This document shows, piece after piece, positions 5,220-11,855 of a stretch of DNA of 12,166 nucleotides; within the stretch, counting starts at the first letter, position 1; each line of letters starts with the position of its first letter. This DNA comes from DASSKA01 sp035765755 (GTDB lineage Bacteria > Actinomycetota > Actinomycetes > Propionibacteriales > Nocardioidaceae). The DNA lies in the NCBI GenBank assembly GCA_035765755.1, contig DASTWW010000238.1, positions 1 to 12,166 on the forward strand, written 5' to 3'. The notes below the pieces were generated by a model, which did no database searches, had not been told where the DNA came from, and worked only from the letters and a program-made list of their open reading frames with translations. A program made the position numbers and the translations under genes.

Positions 5220-6899
5220 GTGACCAGCAGGCCGAGCGCGACCGCGACCGACCAGCCGACCCGGACCATGGGACTGTCGTGGACCGCGGACGGCCGGGTG
5301 GTGCCCAGCGCCCGCCGCCGGCTGGTGCCGGCGCTGCGCCACCAGGACCGGCTGATCGGCTGGGTGGTCACCGTCACCTTGGGCGCGGTCGCGTTCGCGA
5401 TGCGGGTCTGGCACCTCGGCTACCCGCACAAGTTCCTGTTCGACGAGACCTACTACGCCAAGGACGCCTGGTCGCTGGTCAACCACGGTTTCGTCACCGG
5501 GTACGTCGACCACGCCAACGCCAAGATCCTGGCCGGGCAGGTGCACGGCATCTTCACCCAGGCGCCGAGCATGATCGTGCACCCGGAGCTGGGCAAGTGG
5601 ATCATCGGCTCGGCGGAGCTGACTTTCGGGATGAACCCGTTCGGCTGGCGGATCGCCAGCGCGGTGGTCGGCAGCCTGATGGTGATGGTGATGGTCCGGC
5701 TGGCCCGCCGGCTGACCGGCTCGACGCTGCTCGGCGCCACCGCCGGGCTGCTGCTCTGCTTCGACGGGCTGCAGTTCGTGCTGTCCCGGCTGGGGCTGCT
5801 CGACATCTTCATGGCGTTCTTCATGCTCTGCGCGGTGGCCTGCCTGGTCGCCGACCGGGACTGGGGCCGGATGCGGATGGCCGAGCTGGTGCCACCCGGC
5901 TACCACGCCGGACCGCACGGCTGGGGCCCGGTGCGGGGGCTGCGGTGGCGGCCCTGGCGGCTGGCCGCTGGGGTGTTCTTCGGGCTGGCCATCGCCAGCA
6001 AGTGGGACCCCGTCTTCGTGCTCGCCGCGTTCGGGCTGCTGGTGTGGGCCTGGGACGCCGGCGCCCGCCGTTCGGTGGGCGTGCGGCACCCGTGGCTGCG
6101 CTCGGCGCTGGTGGACGCGCTACCGGCGTTCTGCTACCTGGTCGGGGTGGCGTTCGTGGTCTACGTCGCCAGCTGGACCGGGTTCCTGATCCACGCGCAC
6201 GCCTTCGAGACCACGCTGTCCAACACCCAGTACGGCCCGTACTGGGGCGACTACGTCAAGCACGAGCCGTCCGGGTTCTTCCCCCGGGCCGTGCAGGCGC
6301 TGCGCTCGCTGTGGAACTACCACCGGGAGATCTTCGACTTCCACACCCAGGGCCTGGACAGCGCCACGCACGTCTACCAGTCCACCCCGCAGGGCTGGCT
6401 GATCCTGAACCGGCCGGTGGGCGTGGACGCCCAGCTCGGCATCAAGCCCGGCGTGCAGGGCTGCGACGCGCCGGCCGGCAGCACCTGCCTGCGCCAGGTG
6501 ATCCTGCTCGGCACCCCGGCGCTGTGGTGGGGCGGGGTGGCCGCGCTGCTGTACAGCGTCTACGCCTGGATCGCCAAGCGGGACTGGCGATTCGGGATGG
6601 CGGTCGTCGGCGTGCTGGTCACCTGGCTGCCCTGGATCAGGTACGACCAGCGGCCGATCTTCTCCTACTACGCGATCGCGATCATCCCGTTCACGGTCAT
6701 CGCGATCACCCTGTGCCTGGGCAAGCTGGTCGGCGGGCCACGTGCGTCGTACCAGCGAAGAGCCTGGGGCACCGTGCTGGCCGGCACCTTCGTGGTGCTG
6801 GTGATCGCGAACTTCGCGTGGTTCTGGCCGATCTACACCGACCAGCTGCTGTCCACGCCGCACTGGCTGGAGCGCATCTGGTTCAAGCAGTGGATCTGA
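5220..6899 (+). CDS. pmt: Dolichyl-phosphate-mannose-type protein O-mannosyltransferase
   Basis: This is a GT-C fold, multi-pass membrane glycosyltransferase of the GT39 family. Actinobacterial Pmt moves mannose from polyprenyl phosphate mannose onto Ser/Thr of proteins exported through the Sec system. The 559-residue product has a cytoplasmic basic N-terminus, many hydrophobic segments (about ten can be made out), and the acidic pair Asp75-Glu76 in FLFDETYYAKD in the first external loop, the signature of the metal and donor site. Other family landmarks are HPELGKW, LLLCFDGLQFVLSRLGLLDIF, GLAIASKW, and YAIAIIPF in the C-terminal half. GTG at 5220 is preferred over ATG at 5211 because of the promoter spacing; the ATG would add three residues. 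Divergence from rsmI is also seen in Mycobacterium tuberculosis (Rv1002c beside Rv1003). The Ddn-like gene begins one base after the stop. The exported Rpf and LamG proteins in this window are plausible clients, by inference only. Confidence 0.94.
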   Translation: MTSRPSATATDQPTRTMGLSWTADGRVVPSARRRLVPALRHQDRLIGWVVTVTLGAVAFAMRVWHLGYPHKFLFDETYYAKDAWSLVNHGFVTGYVDHANAKILAGQVHGIFTQAPSMIVHPELGKWIIGSAELTFGMNPFGWRIASAVVGSLMVMVMVRLARRLTGSTLLGATAGLLLCFDGLQFVLSRLGLLDIFMAFFMLCAVACLVADRDWGRMRMAELVPPGYHAGPHGWGPVRGLRWRPWRLAAGVFFGLAIASKWDPVFVLAAFGLLVWAWDAGARRSVGVRHPWLRSALVDALPAFCYLVGVAFVVYVASWTGFLIHAHAFETTLSNTQYGPYWGDYVKHEPSGFFPRAVQALRSLWNYHREIFDFHTQGLDSATHVYQSTPQGWLILNRPVGVDAQLGIKPGVQGCDAPAGSTCLRQVILLGTPALWWGGVAALLYSVYAWIAKRDWRFGMAVVGVLVTWLPWIRYDQRPIFSYYAIAIIPFTVIAITLCLGKLVGGPRASYQRRAWGTVLAGTFVVLVIANFAWFWPIYTDQLLSTPHWLERIWFKQWI

Positions 6900-6900
6900 C

Positions 6901-7374
6901 GTGACGACCCGGAAGCTCGGTCGCGTGTCCCGGCGGATGGCCCGGCTGCCGGGGCGGCTCTACGACTGGAAGCTGGGCTGGCTGCTCGGGCACCGGTTCC
7001 TGCGGCTGACCCATGTCGGGCGCCGCTCGGGCAGGCGGTACCGCACGGTGCTGGAGGTCGTGGGCGAGACCGACGACGAGGTGGTGGTGGTCGCCGGGTT
7101 CGGACGCTCGGCGGACTGGTTCCGCAACATCGCGGCGCTGCCGCCGATCGAGGTGGCCATCGGCCGGGACAGGTTCCGGCCGCTGGCCCGGGTGCTGCCC
7201 GACGAGGAGGCCGCCGCCGTGCTCGCCGACTACGAGCGCCGCCACCGGCTGGCCGCGCCGGTGGTCCGGCGGGTGCTCGGCTGGCTGGTCGGCTGGGAGT
7301 ACGACGGGAGCGCGGCGGCCCGCGACCGGCTGGTGCAGGAGCTGCCGTTCGTGGCGTTCCGCCGCGCGGACTGA
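6901..7374 (+). CDS. Deazaflavin (F420)-dependent nitroreductase family protein (Ddn-like)
   Basis: The 157-residue product resembles the small split-beta-barrel flavin/deazaflavin oxidoreductases (DUF385; Ddn family) that use reduced F420 in actinobacteria. Visible traits are the family core THVGRRSGRRYRTVLEVV at residues 37-54, the strand DDEVVVVAGFGRSADWFRNI at about 59-77, and the following PPIEVAIGRDRFRPLARVL segment. The helical N-terminus (about 30 residues) is common in this family and can touch membranes. The natural substrate cannot be told from sequence; members act on quinones, nitro compounds and other acceptors. The GTG start is one base after the pmt stop, so the two are co-transcribed and probably coupled. 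Its stop is one base from the stop of the convergent DUF305 gene. Confidence 0.85.
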   Translation: MTTRKLGRVSRRMARLPGRLYDWKLGWLLGHRFLRLTHVGRRSGRRYRTVLEVVGETDDEVVVVAGFGRSADWFRNIAALPPIEVAIGRDRFRPLARVLPDEEAAAVLADYERRHRLAAPVVRRVLGWLVGWEYDGSAAARDRLVQELPFVAFRRAD

Positions 7375-7375
7375 C

Positions 7376-7993
7376 TCAGCGGTCCATCATCCGCGGGCCG
7401 ATGCCGGCGTACGGGAAGCCCATCGCCAGCCAGCGGCGCATCCGCGTCAGCTCGGCGTGCTCGCCGTCGCGCAGCCGGACCGCCAGCCGGGCCACCTCCG
7501 GGTGCACCGCCAGCCCGCGTACCAGCAGCTGCTGGGAGAGCATCACCGCGACCATGTGGTTGCGGATCATCTCCTGCAGGAAGCCGCGGTCCACGTCCCC
7601 GACGGTCAGCCCCGACGAGGCCGGGTCGTCGCGGACGCTGTCCGGGTACCACCGCTGCAGGCAGTCCCGCAGCCGGGCGAGCTGGCCGGACTCGACCATG
7701 GCCGCGGTGGCGCCGAGCCCGCGGATCACCGGCCGTGGCGACCGTTCCAGCGCCAGGTCGGCGGCCAGCGCCGCCCGTCGGTTGGCCAGCATCGCGACCA
7801 GGTAGGCGCGCTCGCTGGTGACCGACTTCTGCACCCATCCCTGGTAGCGGCCGGAGAGCGCGGCGACCGGTCCCCGGGCCCCCTGCCAGGGGGCGGTCGG
7901 CAGGTGCTCTCGCACACTCATCGCCAGGGTTGGCGCCCCCAGCACCGCCAGCAACGCGAGGGACCCGAGCAAGGCGACCATTCTGAGCCTCAT
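7376..7993 (-). CDS. Exported DUF305-type protein with degenerate motif
   Basis: The 205-residue product starts with a hydrophobic segment (about residues 5-24) that looks like a signal peptide or anchor, so it probably acts outside the membrane. Residues 134-192 fit the second half of DUF305 (helical, ferritin-like) proteins: DRGFLQEMIRNHMVAVMLSQQ, then HPEVARLAVRLRDGEHAELTRMRRWLAMGF. Family members usually show a double-histidine MIPHHQ-like motif; here it reads MIRNHMVAV, keeping only His146. An earlier region (TSERAYLVAMLANRRAALAADLAL, 60-83) looks like a first, more eroded copy without histidine. Function is unknown, and metal binding, sometimes suggested for the family, may be weakened. 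The ATG at 7993-7991 has AGGAG five bases upstream. It lies 86 bases after the GNAT gene on the same strand. Confidence 0.8.
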   Translation of the reverse strand: MRLRMVALLGSLALLAVLGAPTLAMSVREHLPTAPWQGARGPVAALSGRYQGWVQKSVTSERAYLVAMLANRRAALAADLALERSPRPVIRGLGATAAMVESGQLARLRDCLQRWYPDSVRDDPASSGLTVGDVDRGFLQEMIRNHMVAVMLSQQLLVRGLAVHPEVARLAVRLRDGEHAELTRMRRWLAMGFPYAGIGPRMMDR

Positions 7994-8059
7994 CCCGACT
8001 CCTAAGGTCGAGCACTCCCCACCTTCGAGGGTGAGCCCCGTCGCGCCTTGGAGGTCAGG

Positions 8060-8069
8060 GACCTAGGTC
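8060..8069. promoter_or_regulatory. Palindrome GACCTAGGTC in the GNAT-DUF305 gap
   Basis: A perfect ten-base palindrome lies 66 bases upstream of the DUF305 gene start. It overlaps a direct repeat of GGTCA (8053-8057 and 8066-8070 on the plus strand). It could be a repressor site for the DUF305 gene, but such palindromes also arise by chance. Confidence 0.2.
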
Positions 8070-8079
8070 ATGGATGGCA

Positions 8080-8685
8080 TCACCATGTCGAGCCGTACGA
8101 GCGACGGGCCCGCCACTCGTCGACGAGCAGCGCGTAGCCCATGCCGTCCAGCCACTCCCCGGACCGGTGCAGCGACTCCCGCAGCGTGTGAACCTCTCGG
8201 CGCATCCCGATCCGCTCCATCAACCGCCAGGACGCCTTGTTGTCGGCGAAGCAGCCGGCGGTGACCCGGCGCAGGCCGAGGTCCTCGAAGCACAGCCGGA
8301 TCAGTGCCTCCACCGCCTCGGTGGCGTACCCCCGCCCGCCGTACGACGGATCGAGCACGTAGCCGATCTCGGCCTCCACCCCCACCGCCTGCTCGGCGAC
8401 CTCGCGCTGCGCCCAGCCGTCTCCGACCGAGAGCATCAGGTCGCCGATCACCACGCCGTCAAGCTCGACGACCAGCGTCTTGGCAACTCGCTCCGGCGCC
8501 ACGAACTTGGCCTGGTAGCCCTCGAGCGTCGCCGGCGCGAAGGGAAGCCACCGGGCGACCTCCGCGAGCCGCCAGTACCGCCAGGTCTCCTCGGCGTCCG
8601 CCCGGCCGGCCGGCCGGAGCGAGAGCCGGGCGGTGTGCACCGGCCAGGAGATCCGGTCGAAGGTGGCTGTCATGGGGCTCATCAT
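8080..8685 (-). CDS. GNAT family N-acetyltransferase
   Basis: The product (201 residues from the first ATG of a cluster) is a GCN5-related acetyltransferase of the RimJ/RimL-like type that uses acetyl-CoA. Evidence is the N-terminal strand VHTARLSLRPAGRADAEETW (16-35), the core strand VVIGDLMLSVGD, and EIGYVLDPSYGGRGYATEAV (106-125), in which GGRGYA is the acetyl-CoA pyrophosphate loop. This is followed by GLRRVTAGCFADNKASWRLMERIGMRRE, the conserved C-terminal helix with the asparagine. The substrate (small molecule or protein N-terminus) cannot be predicted. Three in-frame ATGs lie at 8685, 8682 and 8673; none has a strong ribosome binding site, so the start is uncertain by a few codons. A longer frame up to 8823 would run into the divergent kinase gene. 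Confidence 0.88.
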   Translation of the reverse strand: MMSPMTATFDRISWPVHTARLSLRPAGRADAEETWRYWRLAEVARWLPFAPATLEGYQAKFVAPERVAKTLVVELDGVVIGDLMLSVGDGWAQREVAEQAVGVEAEIGYVLDPSYGGRGYATEAVEALIRLCFEDLGLRRVTAGCFADNKASWRLMERIGMRREVHTLRESLHRSGEWLDGMGYALLVDEWRARRSYGSTW

Positions 8686-8745
8686 GCCGTCTGCGGCCGG
8701 CTCCACGCGCGTCCTCCGCGCCGGATCAGCACAGCCGCGAGGCGC

Positions 8746-8751
8746 TACCCT
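8746..8751 (+). promoter_or_regulatory. Candidate -10 box for the sensor kinase gene
   Basis: TACCCT fits the actinobacterial TANNNT pattern and would give a leader of about 35 bases that includes a GGAAGGGG ribosome binding site at 8775-8782. No convincing -35 box is visible. Confidence 0.3.
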
Positions 8752-8792
8752 GGCGCTGGCAGCGTTCGCTGAGCGGAAGGGGTCGCGTCGCG

Positions 8793-10301
8793 ATGGCCGG
8801 ACAGGGGGAGGACGCTCTGCCACGGGATGCCGTGGCCGACGCGCAGGAGCGGTTCGGACTGCTGGTCGCCGCTGTTGGCGAGTACGCGATCTTCCTGCTC
8901 GATCCGGACGGCACGGTGGTCAGCTGGAACCCCGGCGCGCAACGACTCAAGGGGTACGACGCCAAGGACGTCATCGGCGAGAGCTTCGCGGTGTTCTACC
9001 CCGAGGAGGACCGGCGGGCCGGGAAGCCGGCCGCGGAGCTCCAGCACGCCCACCGGCACGGGACCCTCACCGACGACGGCTGGCGGGTGCGCAAGGACGG
9101 CACCCGGTTCTGGGCGCACGTCGTGATCACCGCGCTGTACGGCGACGACGGGACGCTGCGCGGCTTCGCCAAGGTGACCCGCGACGACAGCGCGGCCAGA
9201 GCCGCGCGGGAACGCGAGGCGTCCCTCGGCGAGATCACCAGCGCGCTGCTCGCCGGCCGTTCGGCGACGGACGTCCTGGAGCTGCTCGTGGTGCGTGCCC
9301 GCCAGCTGGTCGGAGCACGGGGCGCCTGGATCACCGCGACCGATGCCGCGCAGCCGAACGCGCTGCGGGTCCTCGCCGCCGACGGGGACATCGCCGTGCC
9401 GGTGGGCTCGCTGGTCCCGATGCAGGGCACGGTCAGCGAGAAGGTGATGGGCACCGGGCAGCCGGCCGTGGTCGCCGACCTGCCGGCGGTGTCGTCGGCC
9501 CGCCAGTGGCTGGACGGGCACGGCTCGGCCGTGGTCGTGCCGCTGGTCGCCGGAGACGCCTCGGTCGGCGTGCTGGTGGCCAGCATGTCCGCCGGTGGCC
9601 CGATCCTCGACGAGTCGGACCTCGAGATGGTCCGGCCCTTCGGCAGGGAGGCCGCCGTGGTGCTCGCCTACCAGCAGCTGCAGGAGGAGCTGCGCCAGCA
9701 GCAGCTCCTCGAGGACCGGCAGCGGATCGCCCGGGACCTGCACGACCACGTGATCCAGCTGGTGTTCGCCGCCGGCCTGACCGCCCAGAGTGCCGCGTCC
9801 CGCACCGGTGAGCTGGCGGTGCGCGACCTGCTCGACAGCGTCGTCGACCGCCTCGACGAGGCCATCCGGCAGCTGCGCACCGCGGTCTTCGAGCTGCAGC
9901 CCAGCGACAGCCCGCACGGGCTGCGGCAGGCGGTGCTGACCATCTGCCGCCAGGCCACCCGGCCGCTGGGCTTCCAGCCTGCGGTCCGGTTCGTCGGCCC
10001 CGTCGACACCGCCGTGACCGAGGCCGTGGCCGAGCATGCGGTGGCGGCGGTGCGGGAGATGCTCTCCAACGTGGCCCGGCACGCCCGGGCGAACGCGGTC
10101 ACCGTGACCGTCGCGGTCGACGACGGCCTGGTCGTGGACGTCACCGACGACGGGATCGGGCCAGCGCCGGACCTGGCCACCGGCACCGGGCTGGCCAACC
10201 TGCAGGCGCGCGCCGCGGAGGTCGGCGGCGCGTTCACTCTCACCGCCGGCCCGGGTGGTGCCGGAAGCCGGGCCGAGTGGCGGGCGCCGCTACCGCGCTG
10301 A
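8793..10301 (+). CDS. PAS-GAF sensor histidine kinase (HisKA_3 / NarL-partner type)
   Basis: The 502-residue product has no membrane segment, so it senses a cytoplasmic signal. The PAS domain at about 15-130 includes YAIFLLDPDGTVVSWNPGAQ and GWRVRKDGTRFWAHVVITAL. A GAF domain spans about 150-295. A short coiled linker rich in Gln and Glu (294-310) leads to the HisKA_3 dimerisation domain, with the phospho-acceptor His317 in IARDLHDHVIQ. The ATPase domain follows, with N-box EMLSNVARHA (422-431), G1 box DDGIG (452-456) and G2 box GTGLANLQARA. This layout resembles the DevS/NreB/LiaS class, whose partners are NarL/FixJ-type regulators. No response regulator gene is adjacent, so it is an orphan here. 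The PAS and GAF domains show no recognisable heme or Fe-S cysteine motif, and the ligand is unknown. The ATG at 8793 has GGAAGGGG ten bases upstream; the frame extends further 5' through the antisense of the GNAT gene and is not used. Confidence 0.93.
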   Translation: MAGQGEDALPRDAVADAQERFGLLVAAVGEYAIFLLDPDGTVVSWNPGAQRLKGYDAKDVIGESFAVFYPEEDRRAGKPAAELQHAHRHGTLTDDGWRVRKDGTRFWAHVVITALYGDDGTLRGFAKVTRDDSAARAAREREASLGEITSALLAGRSATDVLELLVVRARQLVGARGAWITATDAAQPNALRVLAADGDIAVPVGSLVPMQGTVSEKVMGTGQPAVVADLPAVSSARQWLDGHGSAVVVPLVAGDASVGVLVASMSAGGPILDESDLEMVRPFGREAAVVLAYQQLQEELRQQQLLEDRQRIARDLHDHVIQLVFAAGLTAQSAASRTGELAVRDLLDSVVDRLDEAIRQLRTAVFELQPSDSPHGLRQAVLTICRQATRPLGFQPAVRFVGPVDTAVTEAVAEHAVAAVREMLSNVARHARANAVTVTVAVDDGLVVDVTDDGIGPAPDLATGTGLANLQARAAEVGGAFTLTAGPGGAGSRAEWRAPLPR

Positions 10302-10346
10302 GGCCGTGGGCGACGCTCTCCAGGTTGGCGTTTCCCGATATTCGCT

Positions 10347-10363
10347 GTCCGGTCTGTCCGGAC
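10347..10363 (+). terminator. Hairpin after the sensor kinase gene
   Basis: GTCCGG pairs perfectly with CCGGAC around the five-base loop TCTGT, 45 bases after the kinase stop. There is no T-run, as is common for actinobacterial terminators. It is the only evident termination signal before the LamG gene. Confidence 0.35.
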
Positions 10364-10403
10364 TGGGCCCGGTTCGTCGCGCTCGGACTAGTCCCAATGG
10401 GGG

Positions 10404-10433
10404 TTGTCGTGTGTCTACCCAGACCTCTACCGT
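10404..10433 (+). promoter_or_regulatory. Candidate promoter for the LamG gene
   Basis: TTGTCG (10404-10409) and TACCGT (10428-10433) are separated by 18 bases, a good match to actinobacterial housekeeping promoters. The predicted transcription start near 10440 would fall inside the leader hairpin at 10432-10479, so either this promoter or the outer stem of that hairpin operates, not both. Confidence 0.35.
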
Positions 10434-10479
10434 CCCAGCAAATGCCACCTACCGGGCGACGGGTGGCAAAGCTGCGGAT
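10432..10479 (+). ncRNA. Two-tier hairpin in the LamG gene leader (candidate cis-regulatory RNA)
   Basis: An outer stem pairs TCCCAGC (10433-10439) with GCTG-c-GGA (10471-10478, one bulged C). A purine internal loop (AAA against AA) follows. The inner seven-pair stem TGCCACC (10443-10449) to GGTGGCA (10462-10468) is closed by a 12-base loop. The structure ends directly against the ribosome binding site AGGAG (10480-10484). The repeated GCAAA and GCAAAGC words recall the 5' half of cyclic di-GMP-I riboswitches, which often control exported proteins, but the 3' half of that riboswitch is not present. Function is unproven. Confidence 0.35.
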
Positions 10480-10490
10480 AGGAGCTCGGG

Positions 10491-11855
10491 ATGAGGCCTA
10501 GCAGGAGAAAGACGCGAAACACGAGGCACCGCCGCCCCCGCCGCAAGGGCCGCAGGCTGATCACCTCCGTGGCCGCGGTGGGCGGGATGCTGGTCACCCT
10601 GGGAGCAACCGCGCCGGACGCCTCGGCCGCGAGCGGCGGCGGTAGCTGGCAGCTGGACGAGACGTCGGGGTCGGTGGCCGCCGACAGCTCGGGAAACGGG
10701 AACGACGGGACCGTCCGGGGCGGCGTCGCCATGGGAGTCCCCGGCCACACGGGCACCGCCTTCGACTTCCACTCCCCCGGCTCGTGGGTGGAGGTGCCGA
10801 GCTCGGACAGCCTGAACCCGGGCACTGAGAACTTCACGGTCTCCGCCTGGGTGAGCGCGGACACCACACCTGGGAGTGGTCAGAGCTACGAGGTGGTCCG
10901 CAAGGGGCTGTCCGGCACGGACGGCGGCGAGTTCGACCTGCAGATCGGCAACCACGGCTACGCCCGGTGCATCGCGAAGGACTCCTCCGGAGACGCCGAA
11001 AGTGTCCGGGGTCCGGCCATCAGTGTCACGGACGGGCAGTGGCACTTCCTGGCCTGCACGCGGACCGACTCCACCTGGGCGGCGACGGTGGACGGTACGA
11101 CGGTGTCGACGAGCTCAGGCCTCGGCTCGATCGGCAACACCAAGTCTCTTGCCATCGGCTCGCGGTACGGCAACGGCCACAACGTGCCGGGGGCCGTCGA
11201 CGACGTCGAGCTGTCCTTCGCGGCCAGTGAGACGCCGCCTCCCCCGCCGGCCGCCAGCACGGGTTTCCGAGCGCTCTGGAAGTTCACCGAGATCGGGAGC
11301 CCGCCGGCGACGCTTGTCGACTACTCCGGACACGGCAACGACGGCACCCCGCACGGTGGGATCGTCGGCGACGGGACGAAGTACACGTTCAACGGCACCG
11401 GACGGGTGGAGGTGCCGAGCTCCTCCAGCCTCAACCCGGGGACCGCGGACTTCTCCTACAGCGTCACCTTCACCACGAAGCTGCCGGCCTCCGGGACCGA
11501 CTTCGACATCCTGCGCAAGGGCTTCGCCACGACGAGCGGCGGCGAGTACAAGGTCGAGGTGCTCAACGTGAACGGGGTGGCCAAGGCGTTCTGCCTGGTG
11601 AAGGACACCAACAAGCACATCGGCAGGATCCGCGGTCGCGGCAGCACGTTGGCCGACGGCAAGCCGCACACGATCACCTGCTCGAAGACCTCGACCGGGG
11701 TCACCATCTACGTCGACGGGCTGACGCCGAGGACCAGGACCGTCTCGGGAGGTCTCGGGTCGGTGTCCAACACGGCTCCGCTGACCATCGGGGCCAAGGC
11801 CGACTCGGGCGGCGACTGGTTCATCGGCACGCTCTCGAACGCGTCGGTGAGCTGA
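10491..11855 (+). CDS. Exported protein with two tandem LamG-like domains
   Basis: The 454-residue product begins with an unusually long basic region (about 22 residues with many Arg), a hydrophobic core (23-41) and a likely signal peptidase site after ASA at residue 46, so it is secreted. Two concanavalin A-like/LamG (Laminin_G_3 type) domains follow at about 51-243 and 258-454, joined by a Pro-rich linker (PPPPP near 249-253). The domains are clear copies: VEVPSS occurs at 100 and 306. A cysteine pair is spaced 29 residues apart in both (Cys160-Cys189 and Cys368-Cys397), suggesting one disulfide in each domain. LamG domains bind glycans or proteins; no catalytic domain is visible, so this is probably an adhesin or binding protein. 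The ATG has AGGAG six bases upstream. A PspC gene converges 24 bases after the stop. Confidence 0.85.
   Translation: MRPSRRKTRNTRHRRPRRKGRRLITSVAAVGGMLVTLGATAPDASAASGGGSWQLDETSGSVAADSSGNGNDGTVRGGVAMGVPGHTGTAFDFHSPGSWVEVPSSDSLNPGTENFTVSAWVSADTTPGSGQSYEVVRKGLSGTDGGEFDLQIGNHGYARCIAKDSSGDAESVRGPAISVTDGQWHFLACTRTDSTWAATVDGTTVSTSSGLGSIGNTKSLAIGSRYGNGHNVPGAVDDVELSFAASETPPPPPAASTGFRALWKFTEIGSPPATLVDYSGHGNDGTPHGGIVGDGTKYTFNGTGRVEVPSSSSLNPGTADFSYSVTFTTKLPASGTDFDILRKGFATTSGGEYKVEVLNVNGVAKAFCLVKDTNKHIGRIRGRGSTLADGKPHTITCSKTSTGVTIYVDGLTPRTRTVSGGLGSVSNTAPLTIGAKADSGGDWFIGTLSNASVS
10786..10804 (+). repeat. 19-base direct repeat, copy 1 (LamG domain 1)
   Basis: GGGTGGAGGTGCCGAGCTC is found here and again at 11404-11422, exactly 618 bases (206 codons) apart and in the same reading frame. 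It encodes the start of the VEVPSS motif and marks the tandem domain duplication. Confidence 0.85.
11404..11422 (+). repeat. 19-base direct repeat, copy 2 (LamG domain 2)
   Basis: Identical to 10786-10804 and at the equivalent position of the second LamG domain. The surrounding DNA has diverged more than this block, as expected from an older duplication with local conservation or partial gene conversion. Confidence 0.85.

Noticed and set aside
3061..5223. A 720-codon open frame on the plus strand across rpf, tatD and rsmI
   Set aside because: It is antisense to three genes with clear motifs, has low-complexity Gly/Arg/His/Val-rich composition, and shows no domain. Such frames are expected in very GC-rich DNA.
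3503..5377. A 624-codon minus-strand frame covering rsmI and tatD out of frame
   Set aside because: The translation is Arg/Gly-rich with no recognisable domain, and it overlaps two well-supported genes on the same strand in another frame.
5279..6904. A 541-codon plus-strand frame inside pmt
   Set aside because: It is a frame shadow of the pmt coding sequence with Arg/Ala/Gly-biased composition and no membrane pattern.
8304..8792. Upstream extension of the sensor kinase to 8304
   Set aside because: It would be antisense to the GNAT gene and encodes Pro/Arg-rich low-complexity sequence. The ATG at 8793 has a ribosome binding site and leads straight into the PAS domain.
10432..10500. Complete cyclic di-GMP-I riboswitch ahead of the LamG gene
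   Set aside because: The GCAAA...GCAAAGC words are suggestive, but the spacing between stem and GCAAAGC is wrong and the second (P3) half with its conserved GG-AGCC-GG-type segment is absent.
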